From Paenibacillus sp. Soil750 (GTDB lineage: Bacteria; Bacillota; Bacilli; Paenibacillales; NBRC-103111), in contig NZ_LMSD01000041.1 in assembly GCF_001428045.1 (NCBI RefSeq), forward strand, positions 301,422 to 365,421: a stretch of DNA of 64,000 bases. The letters are read 5' to 3'. The notes beneath the pieces are model-generated. The model had not been told where the DNA came from. It saw only the letters and a program-made list of their open reading frames with translations, and did no database searches. Position numbers and translations under genes: made by a program. Each line of letters starts with the position of its first letter. Within the stretch, counting starts at the first letter, position 1. Of this stretch, positions 28,022-36,334 are shown in pieces.

Positions 28022-30075
28022 GCGATGCCGTTAAGGTGAGCGAATCAATTCGCGCGAAGGTGCAGCGCTTAGCTTGGGCGAGTGAGGTGGCGAACTCGCT
28101 GAAGGAAGAGATGGATGGGCTGCAGGCTAGCGGCAGTCTGATCATTCCACTGGAGCCAGGCGGCTGGTGGCACCAGTATGTGTGTCAGCAGCACCATACG
28201 GAGCTGCTGTTCGATCCTTCCGTAGCCGATGCGACGCAGTTTCATTGTCCGCATGGCTGTGTGGTGGAAGGCGCCGAGTATCGAGGCGCCTGGCTGGTGT
28301 ATAAGCACCAGCAGCTCGCGCGGATCGCGCTGCAAGCTGCTGCGGTTTATGCGGCGCAGCGCGACTACGCCTATGCCGAGCTGAGCAAGCGGCTGATCGT
28401 GGCGTATGCGGCGCAGTTTCCGTTGTATCCTGTGCATCCAGATGCGCAGCCTTGGATGCTGAAAGGGCGCGCGTTTCATCAAGCGCTGACGGAATCGATC
28501 TGGTCTACGACGCTGATTCGGGCATATGTCTTGCTGTTGGATGAGGGAGTAGTTTTTAACTCAGATGAGCAGCAAAAGGTAGATATATTCCTTCATCTGC
28601 TTGAAGAGAGCATGCGCGCGTATCGTGGGATTTTGATCCACGAGCGGAACAATGCGGAGAACAACTATACCGCATGGTTGAACGCGTCATTGGCTTGTGT
28701 ATATGCCGCCCGAGGGGAGCGGCATGAGCTTGAAGCATTAGTGGAAGCCGAGGGCGGCTTCCGGCATCATCTGTCGATCGGCGTGAAGCCCGATCAGCTG
28801 GAGTTCGAAGGCAGCACGTATTATCATGTTTTCGTGCTGCGTGCGTATTTGATCTTCGCTGAGATGGCGAAGCGATGTGATAAGGATCTCTACGCGTGCG
28901 AGGGTACGCAAGGGCAATCCATGCGCGGCATGGTAGAGGCGCTAGCGGAGCTTGCCGATGACCAGGGCGTGCTGCCAGCGCTGCACGACGGTCCCATGGA
29001 GCGGCTGCCATATGCCCGCGAAATCGCAGAGGTAGCCGAGCTGGGGCTGAGCCATTATGCGGTGGAAGGCCTCGTGCCGATTCTGCGCGAGGCTTATCGG
29101 CAGATGGGCTCCGCGGATGGCTCGCGCTGCGGGCTTGAAGCGCTGCTGTATGGCGCGACGGCAACCGTAGCGATTCCCTCCGAGGCTCTTACGAAGTCGC
29201 GCGGTTCAAAGCTTTGGCCAGCATCTGGTTTTGTTGTCGGGAGACAGGTGGATAACCCACTGTCATTTCTTGTGGATTTTGGCGAACACGGGGGTGCTCA
29301 CGGGCACCTTGATAAGCTGCACCTGACGTTGATGCATAAGGACCAGACACTTACGCCAGATTTCGGCGTAGTTCCGTATGGATCCACGCTGCGTCCGTGG
29401 TTTGGTGAGACCGCCAGTCATAACACGGTTTCACTAGGCGGTAAATCGCAAGCCGAACATACAGGGCGGTGTCTGCGGTTTGATCAAACGGAAGCAAGCA
29501 CCTATGTTTGTCTGCAAAGTGATATGGCCTACGCCGGTTGCAGGCTGAATCGTCATCTTCTTTTAACAAGCGACTGGCTGTTGGATTGGTTCGAGGTCAC
29601 GCTCTTGAGCGAGGATCCTCAGTCCATCGAGTGGTGGATGCATCCCGTAGTTGCGCCACTATCAAAGCAGCTAGTAGAGCTCTCTTTTGCGGATAATGCT
29701 ATCTATCCACCTATTCACATCCAACCAAACTTGCCAGAGTTGCCTATCGTGGGGCGCTTTTTCCCTGAAGAATCGAATGTTAGCATGAAGTATTTACTTT
29801 CACCGGACGGTGTCCAGATTCATCAAACGGCATTGATGCTTCCGGGCCAAGAACTGTTGATGGTTCGAACACCAGGAAATTCCATCGACCCGAGCGTACC
29901 ACTGACTGCGTTGCTGCATCGCCAATCTAGTAAACAGGCTAGCTTCATCCATGTGTATCGTATTGGAGCGGGGGCGATGCTAGGACTTATCGCTAAGGAT
30001 CACATTGGCATTACCGCAGATGGTCGCACGACGACCGTTCAACTTTTACCAGAACAAGGGCTGCTGATTGTTTAG
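28018..30075 (+). CDS. Heparinase II/III family lyase, oligoalginate-lyase-like, cytoplasmic
   Basis: This 685-residue protein has an N-terminal (alpha/alpha) toroid (about 30-380, NAENNYTAWLNASLAC, FEGSTYYHVFVLRAY) and a C-terminal beta-sandwich starting with GAHGHLDKLHL (His428/His430) and ASHNTVSLGGKSQAEH. This layout is shared by exolytic PL15/PL17/PL21-type lyases. It lacks a signal peptide, so it should degrade imported unsaturated oligouronides to monomers. It is translationally coupled to the SDR gene (ATGA overlap). The DNA is noticeably GC-rich around 28200-29200 compared with its neighbours, which creates long antisense frames. Confidence 0.87.
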   Translation: MSDAVKVSESIRAKVQRLAWASEVANSLKEEMDGLQASGSLIIPLEPGGWWHQYVCQQHHTELLFDPSVADATQFHCPHGCVVEGAEYRGAWLVYKHQQLARIALQAAAVYAAQRDYAYAELSKRLIVAYAAQFPLYPVHPDAQPWMLKGRAFHQALTESIWSTTLIRAYVLLLDEGVVFNSDEQQKVDIFLHLLEESMRAYRGILIHERNNAENNYTAWLNASLACVYAARGERHELEALVEAEGGFRHHLSIGVKPDQLEFEGSTYYHVFVLRAYLIFAEMAKRCDKDLYACEGTQGQSMRGMVEALAELADDQGVLPALHDGPMERLPYAREIAEVAELGLSHYAVEGLVPILREAYRQMGSADGSRCGLEALLYGATATVAIPSEALTKSRGSKLWPASGFVVGRQVDNPLSFLVDFGEHGGAHGHLDKLHLTLMHKDQTLTPDFGVVPYGSTLRPWFGETASHNTVSLGGKSQAEHTGRCLRFDQTEASTYVCLQSDMAYAGCRLNRHLLLTSDWLLDWFEVTLLSEDPQSIEWWMHPVVAPLSKQLVELSFADNAIYPPIHIQPNLPELPIVGRFFPEESNVSMKYLLSPDGVQIHQTALMLPGQELLMVRTPGNSIDPSVPLTALLHRQSSKQASFIHVYRIGAGAMLGLIAKDHIGITADGRTTTVQLLPEQGLLIV

Positions 30076-30087
30076 CAGCTCTTTTTT
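30058..30087 (+). terminator. Terminator overlapping the end of the heparinase-type gene
   Basis: GGGCTGCT and AGCAGCTC form an eight-base stem (one G-U) followed by six T's. The stop codon lies inside the hairpin. It ends the lyase operon. Confidence 0.8.
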
Positions 30088-30170
30088 GCTAGGGAAGGCA
30101 TCATCTTGGTGGGATTTGACAGTGCTTCTGAGGAGTAAGTATGATGGGATTATAAAGGACGGTGTATCCC

Positions 30171-31052
30171 ATGAATACGTTGCAGGAGCCTCGCAAGCGG
30201 GAAGAACGGCATGTCATTAGTTTTCTTGAAATTGTGGATGTGGGCACAGGGGAACGTCACGTATTGGCCGAATTCGATGATTTGATTGAAGCGCCGAACT
30301 GGACGAGTGATGGCGAGCATCTCATTTATAACCGGAGAGGGTTGCTCTATACCTATGAAATCGCTACTGGTCAGAGCACAGTGATCGATTCTGGCTATGC
30401 GAATTGGTGTAATAATGACCATGTGCTGTCCCCGGATAATAGGCAAATTGCTGTGAGTCATCACACCGAGGAGGATGGGCAGTCGCGTATTTACGTGTTT
30501 CCGTTGGTTGGCGGTCAGCCTACATTGATTACAGCGATGGCCCCAAGCTATTTGCATGGGTGGTCTCCGGATGGTCGTGAATTATCCTATTGTGCGGAGC
30601 GGAATGGCGTGTACAATATTTATACGATTCCCGTTCAGGGTGGTGTGGAGCGACAGCTGACAGATGTTCCTGGACTTGATGATGGTCCTGAGTACTCGCC
30701 AGATGGTCAGCATATCTGGTTTAATTCCACACGATCCGGTTTGATGCAGGTATGGCGAATGAACGTGGACGGCAGTGAGCAGACACAAATGACAGATGAG
30801 CCCAGTAATAATTGGTTTCCACACGTATCCCCAGATGGGAATACGGTTGCGTATATTGTTTATCGCGAAGGAGATGTCGAGCCTAATGCGCATCCCCCGA
30901 ATAAAGAGGTTGAAATTCGATTAATGGCGAGTACGGGAGGCCCTTCTCGGACCTTAGTTTCGCTGTTTGGCGGACAAGGGACAATCAACGTCAACTCGTG
31001 GTCGCCCGATAGCCAAAAATTAGCGTTTGTTAGCTATAAATTGAAGAAGTAG
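30171..31052 (+). CDS. TolB-like beta-propeller protein
   Basis: This 293-residue protein is made of PD40/WD40-like repeats: WTSDGEHLIYN, LSPDNRQIAVS, WSPDGRELSYC, YSPDGQHIWFN, VSPDGNTVAYI and WSPDSQKLAFV. No signal peptide is seen. AAAGGAC spaced 11 bases from ATG 30171 favours that start over GTG 30162. Such stand-alone propellers are often near sugar-catabolism genes in Paenibacillus-like genomes, and some propellers of this shape are oligogalacturonide lyases, but no catalytic signature is evident here. It converges with the AraC gene ten bases away. Confidence 0.85.
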   Translation: MNTLQEPRKREERHVISFLEIVDVGTGERHVLAEFDDLIEAPNWTSDGEHLIYNRRGLLYTYEIATGQSTVIDSGYANWCNNDHVLSPDNRQIAVSHHTEEDGQSRIYVFPLVGGQPTLITAMAPSYLHGWSPDGRELSYCAERNGVYNIYTIPVQGGVERQLTDVPGLDDGPEYSPDGQHIWFNSTRSGLMQVWRMNVDGSEQTQMTDEPSNNWFPHVSPDGNTVAYIVYREGDVEPNAHPPNKEVEIRLMASTGGPSRTLVSLFGGQGTINVNSWSPDSQKLAFVSYKLKK

Positions 31053-31062
31053 GTTGAGCTTT

Positions 31063-31833
31063 TTAGAAACGGTAAGTCCTTCGATATGTCGAGGGGCTTA
31101 TTTTTATTTTGCGTTTAAACATGCGGCTCATATAAAAAGCATTCTGATACCCGCACTGCTCAGCGATATCCTCGAGCGTTAGATCGGTGTCGACGAGTAA
31201 GGCGCGTGCCTTTTGAAGCCGAAGTGTGGTGGCGTAAGCAATAGGGGAAAGCTTGTACACCTGTTGAAAACGTCTGGTTAACTGCGAAGCGCTGAGGCCC
31301 AGCTCCTTCGCGAGGTCTTGCAATTGAAAGTGAGATCCGAACGCATACTGCTCGATATAAGCAAGAGCTCGGTAGGTAATCGGGTCTGTTTTGTCCTGCT
31401 GGTAGGACGGGATATAATCTTGTTCTTTCTCGATTTGGAACAGAAGATCCGCGATTAAGTGGTTTGCGTAGGCTCCATTTTTATCGGAAGGCTCATCGGA
31501 TAGATGTCGCAAATAAGTGAAGGTGGATGTTAAACGCTGAATATCTCGGATCATGATTTTGCCATGGGAATACGTGCGCTCTGAGCTGAATTCTATGAAA
31601 ATAAAGGAGAGGGGTGACGTTACTTTACGCTTTAACAATGTGCCAGGTGGACAAATGACAAGCTCACCTACCGACACATCTTGGAAATCTTCTTCTGCAT
31701 TGGTACTTAATTTATAAGAGAATCCGCCGGATTGGGGGGCAAGCAGGACCCAGTCCTTATACATATCTTCTTCCATCATAAAGCTGTCCCTAATTCCGCT
31801 GCAATAGTATCGGATCATTTGGATGGGTGGCAT
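31063..31833 (-). CDS. AraC family transcriptional regulator
   Basis: The 256-residue regulator has an N-terminal cupin-like ligand domain (about 1-130, SVGELVICPPGTLLKRK) and a C-terminal AraC double HTH (FQLQDLAKELGLSASQLTRRF, LTLEDIAEQCGYQNAFYMSRMF). AAAGGTG lies eight bases before the ATG. It is divergent from the PhyH-type dioxygenase gene 143 bases away, and the shared intergenic region contains a direct repeat, so that gene is its most likely target. Confidence 0.9.
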   Translation of the reverse strand: MPPIQMIRYYCSGIRDSFMMEEDMYKDWVLLAPQSGGFSYKLSTNAEEDFQDVSVGELVICPPGTLLKRKVTSPLSFIFIEFSSERTYSHGKIMIRDIQRLTSTFTYLRHLSDEPSDKNGAYANHLIADLLFQIEKEQDYIPSYQQDKTDPITYRALAYIEQYAFGSHFQLQDLAKELGLSASQLTRRFQQVYKLSPIAYATTLRLQKARALLVDTDLTLEDIAEQCGYQNAFYMSRMFKRKIKISPSTYRRTYRF

Positions 31834-31855
31834 CGCGGTTCACCTTTCTATGTGA

Positions 31856-31907
31856 AGTGTCATTTGCAAAAAAGTATATGAAATATCATAAACCAGTGCA
31901 TGTGCAA
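31856..31907. promoter_or_regulatory. Direct repeat between the divergent AraC and PhyH genes
   Basis: AGTGTCATTTGCAA (31856-31869) and AGTGCATGTGCAA (31895-31907) share AGTG and CATnTGCAA, and their CAT elements are 38 bases apart. AraC regulators often bind such direct repeats, so these are candidate operators. Confidence 0.35.
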
Positions 31908-31976
31908 TGTAAATAACTCGGAGTACTATTAAGTCATGGAAGCAAATACAAGCAACAAACAAAGGAGATTACACAC

Positions 31977-32744
31977 ATGAAAAAAATCAACATTCTTACC
32001 ACAGAACAGATTCAAAGCTATAGCGAGAAAGGCTATCTTGTGCTGCGAAATGTGTTCAGCGAGCAAGAAGCCATCGTGCTTCAAGCGGAATGTGACAAAC
32101 TCCTTACGCTTGATGCCTACACGGCACCGAATAATGTGCGAGCAGGGCACAAAGGGTATGCAAACGGTGAAGTAAAAATTGAACGACTGGACCCAGTTCA
32201 TGATATTTCTGCAGTCTTCGCGGATTTGGTGAAGGATGAGCGGATTCTAACGCCGCTTCGTGACATTTATTTGGATGAGCCGCAGCTGTTCAAAGATAAA
32301 CTGATCTTCAAGCTGCCAGGGGCAAACGGCTACAGTATGCATCAGGATGCTGCTTGGTGGCAAGGCTTCCCGATCAAGGGGCTTATCAGCGTGATGGTTG
32401 CGATTGATGGGGCTACCGTTGTGAATGGCGGGCTGGAGCTGTTCCCAGGGTACCACGAGCGTCTTCGCTCAACGCCAGGGGAGCTTAGGAATATGAACGC
32501 GCAGGAAATCGCAGAAATCGACCCTAGTACGGGTGAAATCGTTGAGACGAAGCCGGGAGACGTCATTATTTTCCACTCCTTCACACCGCACCAAAGTGGA
32601 ACGAATACATCGGATAAAAGCCGCAAGCAGCTGTTCCTAACATACGCACCAGCGAAGGATGGCGACCTGTATAAGGCACATTACCAGCACTACAAGCGTT
32701 ATGCTTTGAAGGGCAAGGATTTGAGTCAGTATTATTTCTTGTAG
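31977..32744 (+). CDS. PhyH-type Fe(II)/2-oxoglutarate dioxygenase
   Basis: The 255-residue protein has a double-stranded beta-helix fold with the iron ligands His and Asp in YSMHQDAAWW and the distal His in SFTPHQSGTNTS, followed by the 2-oxoglutarate-binding Arg in KSRKQLFLTY. AAAGGAG precedes the ATG. Members hydroxylate small molecules using oxygen and 2-oxoglutarate; the substrate here is unknown. It appears monocistronic and is probably controlled by the divergent AraC gene. Confidence 0.9.
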   Translation: MKKINILTTEQIQSYSEKGYLVLRNVFSEQEAIVLQAECDKLLTLDAYTAPNNVRAGHKGYANGEVKIERLDPVHDISAVFADLVKDERILTPLRDIYLDEPQLFKDKLIFKLPGANGYSMHQDAAWWQGFPIKGLISVMVAIDGATVVNGGLELFPGYHERLRSTPGELRNMNAQEIAEIDPSTGEIVETKPGDVIIFHSFTPHQSGTNTSDKSRKQLFLTYAPAKDGDLYKAHYQHYKRYALKGKDLSQYYFL

Positions 32745-32787
32745 TCGTTGAACTAATCACAGGGGATGCACATACGCACATACACGT

Positions 32788-32862
32788 ACGCGATTCACTT
32801 GTACGCGATCCAAACGTACACCATCCACGCGTATGCGATCCAAACGTACCCCGATTCACGCA
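32788..32862. repeat. Five tandem 15-bp units
   Basis: Units start at 32788, 32803, 32818, 32833 and 32848 and vary around ACGCGATCCAAACGT (units 2 and 4 differ by one base). This is a minisatellite-like, non-coding tract in the 496-base gene-free stretch 32745-33240. That stretch also holds palindromic repeat copy B and a terminator. Confidence 0.75.
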
Positions 32863-32881
32863 CGGCCCCCCACACACACTA

Positions 32882-33120
32882 TAGATGGAAAAAGTACAGT
32901 TAATTATGGAGAAAATCGAGATTCTATCCATTTAAATGGAAAATGCACAGCTAATTCTCGTGTTTGCGTGCGATATTCGAGTTTCTGTCGATTTTACATG
33001 TATGTTTTCCAGTTATTTCAATAAATCGGGCGAATGGTGCTGAATTAGCTACAGGAAATCCAGTTATTTTAAAAATGCACGAATAGCTACCAGCTAAATT
33101 GACCTGTATCTAGTTAATCA
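32882..33120. repeat. Dispersed imperfect palindromic repeat, copy B
   Basis: Units include GGAAAATGCACAGCTAATTC (32939-32957), an inverted unit GTATGTTTTCCAGTTATTTC (33000-33019), and TGAATTAGCTACAGGAAATC followed by CAGTTATTTT (33041-33070). The inverted unit is the exact reverse complement, over 18 bases, of the start of copy A (AATAACTGGAAAACATAC). The copy lies 120 bases upstream of the nuclease-like pseudogene. Confidence 0.7.
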
Positions 33121-33171
33121 GGACTAGTCATTCATCAAAAATTTCCTTATAATTACATTTGAGTGACGAAG

Positions 33172-33216
33172 AACGTCCCGTTCCATTCTATTTGAATGGA
33201 TGCGGGGCGTTTTTTG
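33172..33216 (+). terminator. Hairpin with T-run just upstream of the nuclease-like gene
   Basis: AACGTCCCGTTCCATTC pairs imperfectly with GAATGGATGCGGGGCGTT, followed by TTTTTTG. It ends only 25 bases before the gene's start, so it is either the terminator of an upstream transcript or a leader attenuator of the pseudogene. Confidence 0.6.
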
Positions 33217-33240
33217 TTTATCTAGAAGGAGATGAGAGAA

Positions 33241-33917
33241 ATGAATGTTGTGGAGGCGCATAACGTGTTTATTCGAACACATTTAGACAATCGTAGTGGG
33301 GAGCGGCGCGGCAGATTGGAGAGAGGACATGGGCATGGGGAGGCACTCTTTGCTAAACAAATTTGGTGGAATTTACGTGGGGACTTCGAGAGCATCTTCA
33401 CCCTGAATATGAGGTGCTTGACTGGCGTGGGCGTTCTTACTTTGCTGATTTTGCTTGGTTGCCAGGCTTTGTAAAGCTGCTGATAGAAATAAAAGGCTAT
33501 GCCACGCATGTTCGTGATCTGGACAGGCAGAAATTTTGCAATGAATTGAATCGCGAAACGTTTCTTCATGCGATGGGGTATCAAGTCATTTCCTTCTCTT
33601 ATGATGATGTTGAGCAAAGGCCGGAGCTCTGTATAGCCTTGCTGCGAATGGTGATGGCGAGATATCAAGCGAGTGCAACGCCTGTTCTACGCGCCTACAT
33701 GGCAGAAAAAGAAGTCCTTCGTCTCGCCGTTCAGCGTGCAGAGCCGATTCGGCCGAAGGATGTGGAGCAGCATTTTGATATCGATCATCGGACAGCGGTC
33801 ATGATGCTGAAGAAGCTTTGCTTGAAAGGCATGCTCACACCTGCCTATAGCGGAAAGGGGCAGCGCATCGTTAAGTACACATTAGCTGGAAATGTCTTGT
33901 TCGCTAACATAGATTAA
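33241..33917 (+). pseudogene. Frameshifted PD-(D/E)XK nuclease-like/winged-helix gene
   Basis: Two overlapping frames make one protein of about 225 residues. The first (from ATG 33241, AAGGAG upstream) reads MNVVEAHNVFIRTHLDNRSG... to WWNLRGDFE. The second continues from about 33390 with EHLHPEYEVLDWRGRSYFAD. The join needs a -1 shift at GAGAG (33388-33392), as if one base were lost. The middle part has a PD-(D/E)XK-like pattern: Asp in YFADFAW, then Glu-x-Lys in KLLIEIKGYATHVRD, as in DUF559/Vsr-like nucleases. The end is a winged helix (IRPKDVEQHFDIDHRTAVMM). Palindromic repeats flank it on both sides. It could be a true pseudogene, a sequencing error or a shifted gene; I see no slippery heptamer. 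Confidence 0.7.
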
Positions 33918-34104
33918 TGGAAAACATACAGCTAATTTATCGAGAAATCATCGATTTATTCAATTAGCTGGAAATTATACAGCTAATTTCAGCGAAAACA
34001 ACTGATTGCGCCATAAAGGCAGAGAATAGATGGACCTTTTCCATCTATTCTCAATAATCAGACTAAAGTTGCTGAATTAGCTGGATGAAATCCAGTTATT
34101 TCGC
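33916..34104. repeat. Dispersed imperfect palindromic repeat, copy C
   Basis: It begins at the stop codon of the nuclease-like pseudogene with TGGAAAACATACAGCTAATT, repeats the unit as CTGGAAATTATACAGCTAAT (33968-33987), and ends with TGAATTAGCTGGATGAAATC followed by CAGTTATTTCGC. At its centre (34022-34052) is a perfect 12-bp hairpin, GAGAATAGATGG/CCATCTATTCTC with a seven-base loop and no T-run. The rest of the gene-free stretch to 34232 is C-rich, low-complexity DNA without a gene. Confidence 0.7.
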
Positions 34105-34232
34105 AACCTTGCCCAATCCAGCTACTCTCTCACCATCCACTCACCCTCCACGCGCACCAGAGATCCCGCTAGTCACACACCCTGCCCTGCTACACCAGTC
34201 CTCTCACTAGTCCTACACCATTATCCCCCACG

Positions 34233-34280
34233 AAAAAAAACAGCCACCCCAGGTATCTAACCCCCGAGATCGGCTGTTTC
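34233..34280 (-). terminator. Terminator of the SGNH/FAD oxidoreductase unit
   Basis: On the minus strand AAACAGCC and GGCTGTTT form the outer stem, with an inner CGGGGG/CCTGGG-type pairing, followed by eight T's. It lies just beyond the SGNH hydrolase stop. Confidence 0.65.
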
Positions 34281-34289
34281 CCTACTTTT

Positions 34290-34901
34290 TTACAATCCCA
34301 ACAAAAACGGTACAACCATATCAGCAATCCGCCGATGGCCAGCCTCATTCGGATGCAAGCCATCCGATGTGAAGTGGGACAGTGTCAGCATGTTTAATCC
34401 GCTTTCCGCGTACAGATTAAGCACAGGCAACCCGTACAACAAGCCAATCTTCTTGATAGCCTCGACATAATCAAGGAGACGATGACCAGCCGCGTTGACA
34501 TAGAAAATGTCATATAGATCTTTATCTCGCTGCAGCGGGGTCCATAAACTCAATCGGCATTTCGGATTTTTCGTCAAAATGTCTTCGATCAACGTGGCAT
34601 AAGCACCGTGAAACGTAAACACGTCCTTACTCCCTAACTCCCCGATCGGCTTATCTAAACGAAAATCATTCACACCAGCGAAGATGGTAACGCAATCTAA
34701 GGTAGTGTCAATCATCCGACCAACATGAGTCGTCGCTCCATAGTCACGATCACCGCCAGCTGTCATGGGACAGCCGCTTTTGCCATAGTTGATCACGCTT
34801 GCGAAGCCTAGCGCTTCCTGCACTAGCGGCTGATAGCCATCAGCTTCGGTGATGCTGTCGCCGAGAGTCCCCCAGGTTTTTCCCTCCCATTTGTTAAGCA
34901 T
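34290..34901 (-). CDS. SGNH/GDSL hydrolase
   Basis: This 203-residue single-domain protein has Block I WGTLGDSITEADG (Ser nucleophile), the Gly block INYGKSG, the Asn block FAGVNDFR and the catalytic Asp-His SDGLHPNEAGH. No signal peptide is present. AAAGGGGAC precedes the ATG, and only 20 bases separate it from the FAD oxidoreductase gene upstream in the same direction, so the two form an operon. It is most likely a carbohydrate or small-molecule esterase; the substrate is unknown. Confidence 0.9.
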   Translation of the reverse strand: MLNKWEGKTWGTLGDSITEADGYQPLVQEALGFASVINYGKSGCPMTAGGDRDYGATTHVGRMIDTTLDCVTIFAGVNDFRLDKPIGELGSKDVFTFHGAYATLIEDILTKNPKCRLSLWTPLQRDKDLYDIFYVNAAGHRLLDYVEAIKKIGLLYGLPVLNLYAESGLNMLTLSHFTSDGLHPNEAGHRRIADMVVPFLLGL

Positions 34902-34921
34902 GCCAGAGAGTCCCCTTTCGA

Positions 34922-36334
34922 TTAATTCTCGTTTTCATAATGAACAGACCCGACAGCGACCTCTTGATCTGCATATGCGAGTCCTGGATTGTCTCCCAGA
35001 TAGGCACCTTGCTCGATCAATTTGCGCTGTAATTCAGGAATGGACACATCACGGAAGCCAATATCCTTAACGCTCGCCATCGAAGCTGCAACACCAGCAG
35101 CTTCACCCATGGCGAAGCAATTCGGCATTACGCGAAGAGAACCTTGTACGGGACGATCAGACGAAACAGAGCGTCCTGCGACGATGAGATTCGATTTGCC
35201 TTGCGGAAGCATACAGCGATAAGGCACGCCGTGGGATTTTCCTTTTGGCAAATGCTTAATCGTCATTGTAGATCCGGCATTCGCCAAGTGGATATCAATA
35301 AAGTAGGAATTACGGGCAATATCGTCCTCGAAGGTACGCATCGAGAGGAAATCGTCCACGACAAGGGTGTAGTCGCCTTGAATGCGGCGGGTTTCGCGAA
35401 TACCGATTTGATCGCCGGAATGGACAAGGAAAATATGCTCAAAGCCAGGCACATATTTCTTCAAGAATCGAATTTGTGTATCAATCAACTGACGTCCTTC
35501 GATCGCGGCACGCGTTAAATCTTCTGCTTTTGTTCCGTCGATATTGAAGACATGGCCAAAGTTAAAACCAACTACGGAATTCGAAATCCAAGCCATCCCT
35601 GAAATGCGCTTGCGTCCTTCTGGCAGTTCACCATTCTGCTGGGCTAAGGTCACGAGTTCTTCAAGCTGCGGATGCTGGCCTGTTTCAGCGAGAAATTGAC
35701 TGAAGCGATCCTTATCTGCACCCGTAACGACATAGCACATCGTACCCGGCTGAAGCTCTCCATTTTCGCCCCCAACTTGAAAAGGAACCCCAGCTAATGC
35801 TGCAAGATCCGCATCTCCAGATGCATCGATGTACAGTTTCGCTTGCACGACGGAGCGACCGGATTTATTGCTAATGACAAGACCGCTGATGCGATCCCCA
35901 TCAAGCAGTACTTGATCAGCAACGGTATGGAATAGCACTTGTGCACCGCTGGCAAGTACTTCGGCATCATAGACACGCTTGAGCGTTTCCACATCGATTG
36001 GAACCCAGTCCAGCAATTTTTCATATCGATTAAGGAAATCTTCTCCGGCTGCGTGTTTCATTTTTTCTAACAAATCGAGGCCGATACCACGAATAACAGG
36101 CTTTTCTCCATCGGTATATGGGCAAAATGCAGGTACAAGTGCAGCAGTTCCCATGCCTCCTAGGTAGCCCCTTTGCTCGATTAAGAGCGTGCTGGCACCA
36201 TTACGCGCTGCCGCTATTGCAGCGGCAATACCTGTAGCACCACCGCCAACAACGACGACATCTGGGGTGTGACTGACTGTTAGCTTTTGAGCAGGTATGG
36301 TTACGGTTAAGTTGTTAGTAGATGAGTTAGTCAT
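34922..36334 (-). CDS. FAD-dependent oxidoreductase (FAD_oxidored family)
   Basis: This 470-residue protein has the Rossmann dinucleotide motif VVVVGGGATGIAAAIAAARNG and the second family block LLIEQRGYLGGMGT. The C-terminal part contains GIRETRRIQGDYTL, GVPYRCMLPQGKSNLIVAGR and a final FAD-contacting helix (NCFAMGEAAGVAASMA). It is a paralogue of the gene at 43539. It is divergent from the LacI-type regulator gene, with a minus-strand TATAAT box at 36423-36428. The family includes enzymes of unknown substrate in sugar-degradation loci. The reaction is not deducible beyond a flavin-linked oxidation or reduction. Confidence 0.88.
   Translation of the reverse strand: MTNSSTNNLTVTIPAQKLTVSHTPDVVVVGGGATGIAAAIAAARNGASTLLIEQRGYLGGMGTAALVPAFCPYTDGEKPVIRGIGLDLLEKMKHAAGEDFLNRYEKLLDWVPIDVETLKRVYDAEVLASGAQVLFHTVADQVLLDGDRISGLVISNKSGRSVVQAKLYIDASGDADLAALAGVPFQVGGENGELQPGTMCYVVTGADKDRFSQFLAETGQHPQLEELVTLAQQNGELPEGRKRISGMAWISNSVVGFNFGHVFNIDGTKAEDLTRAAIEGRQLIDTQIRFLKKYVPGFEHIFLVHSGDQIGIRETRRIQGDYTLVVDDFLSMRTFEDDIARNSYFIDIHLANAGSTMTIKHLPKGKSHGVPYRCMLPQGKSNLIVAGRSVSSDRPVQGSLRVMPNCFAMGEAAGVAASMASVKDIGFRDVSIPELQRKLIEQGAYLGDNPGLAYADQEVAVGSVHYENEN

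Noticed and set aside
28556..29164. 202-codon open frame on the minus strand inside the heparinase-type gene
   Set aside because: It lies entirely within a well-supported gene in a GC-rich stretch, its translation is Arg/Pro/Ala/His-rich without a recognisable fold, and no ribosome binding site is seen.
32782..32862. CRISPR array
   Set aside because: The units are 15 bp and contiguous without spacers, and there are no cas genes in the window.
32581..32931. 116-codon minus-strand frame across the 15-bp tandem repeat
   Set aside because: Its apparent internal repeats simply reflect the 15-bp DNA repeat, and it overlaps the 3' end of the dioxygenase gene on the other strand.
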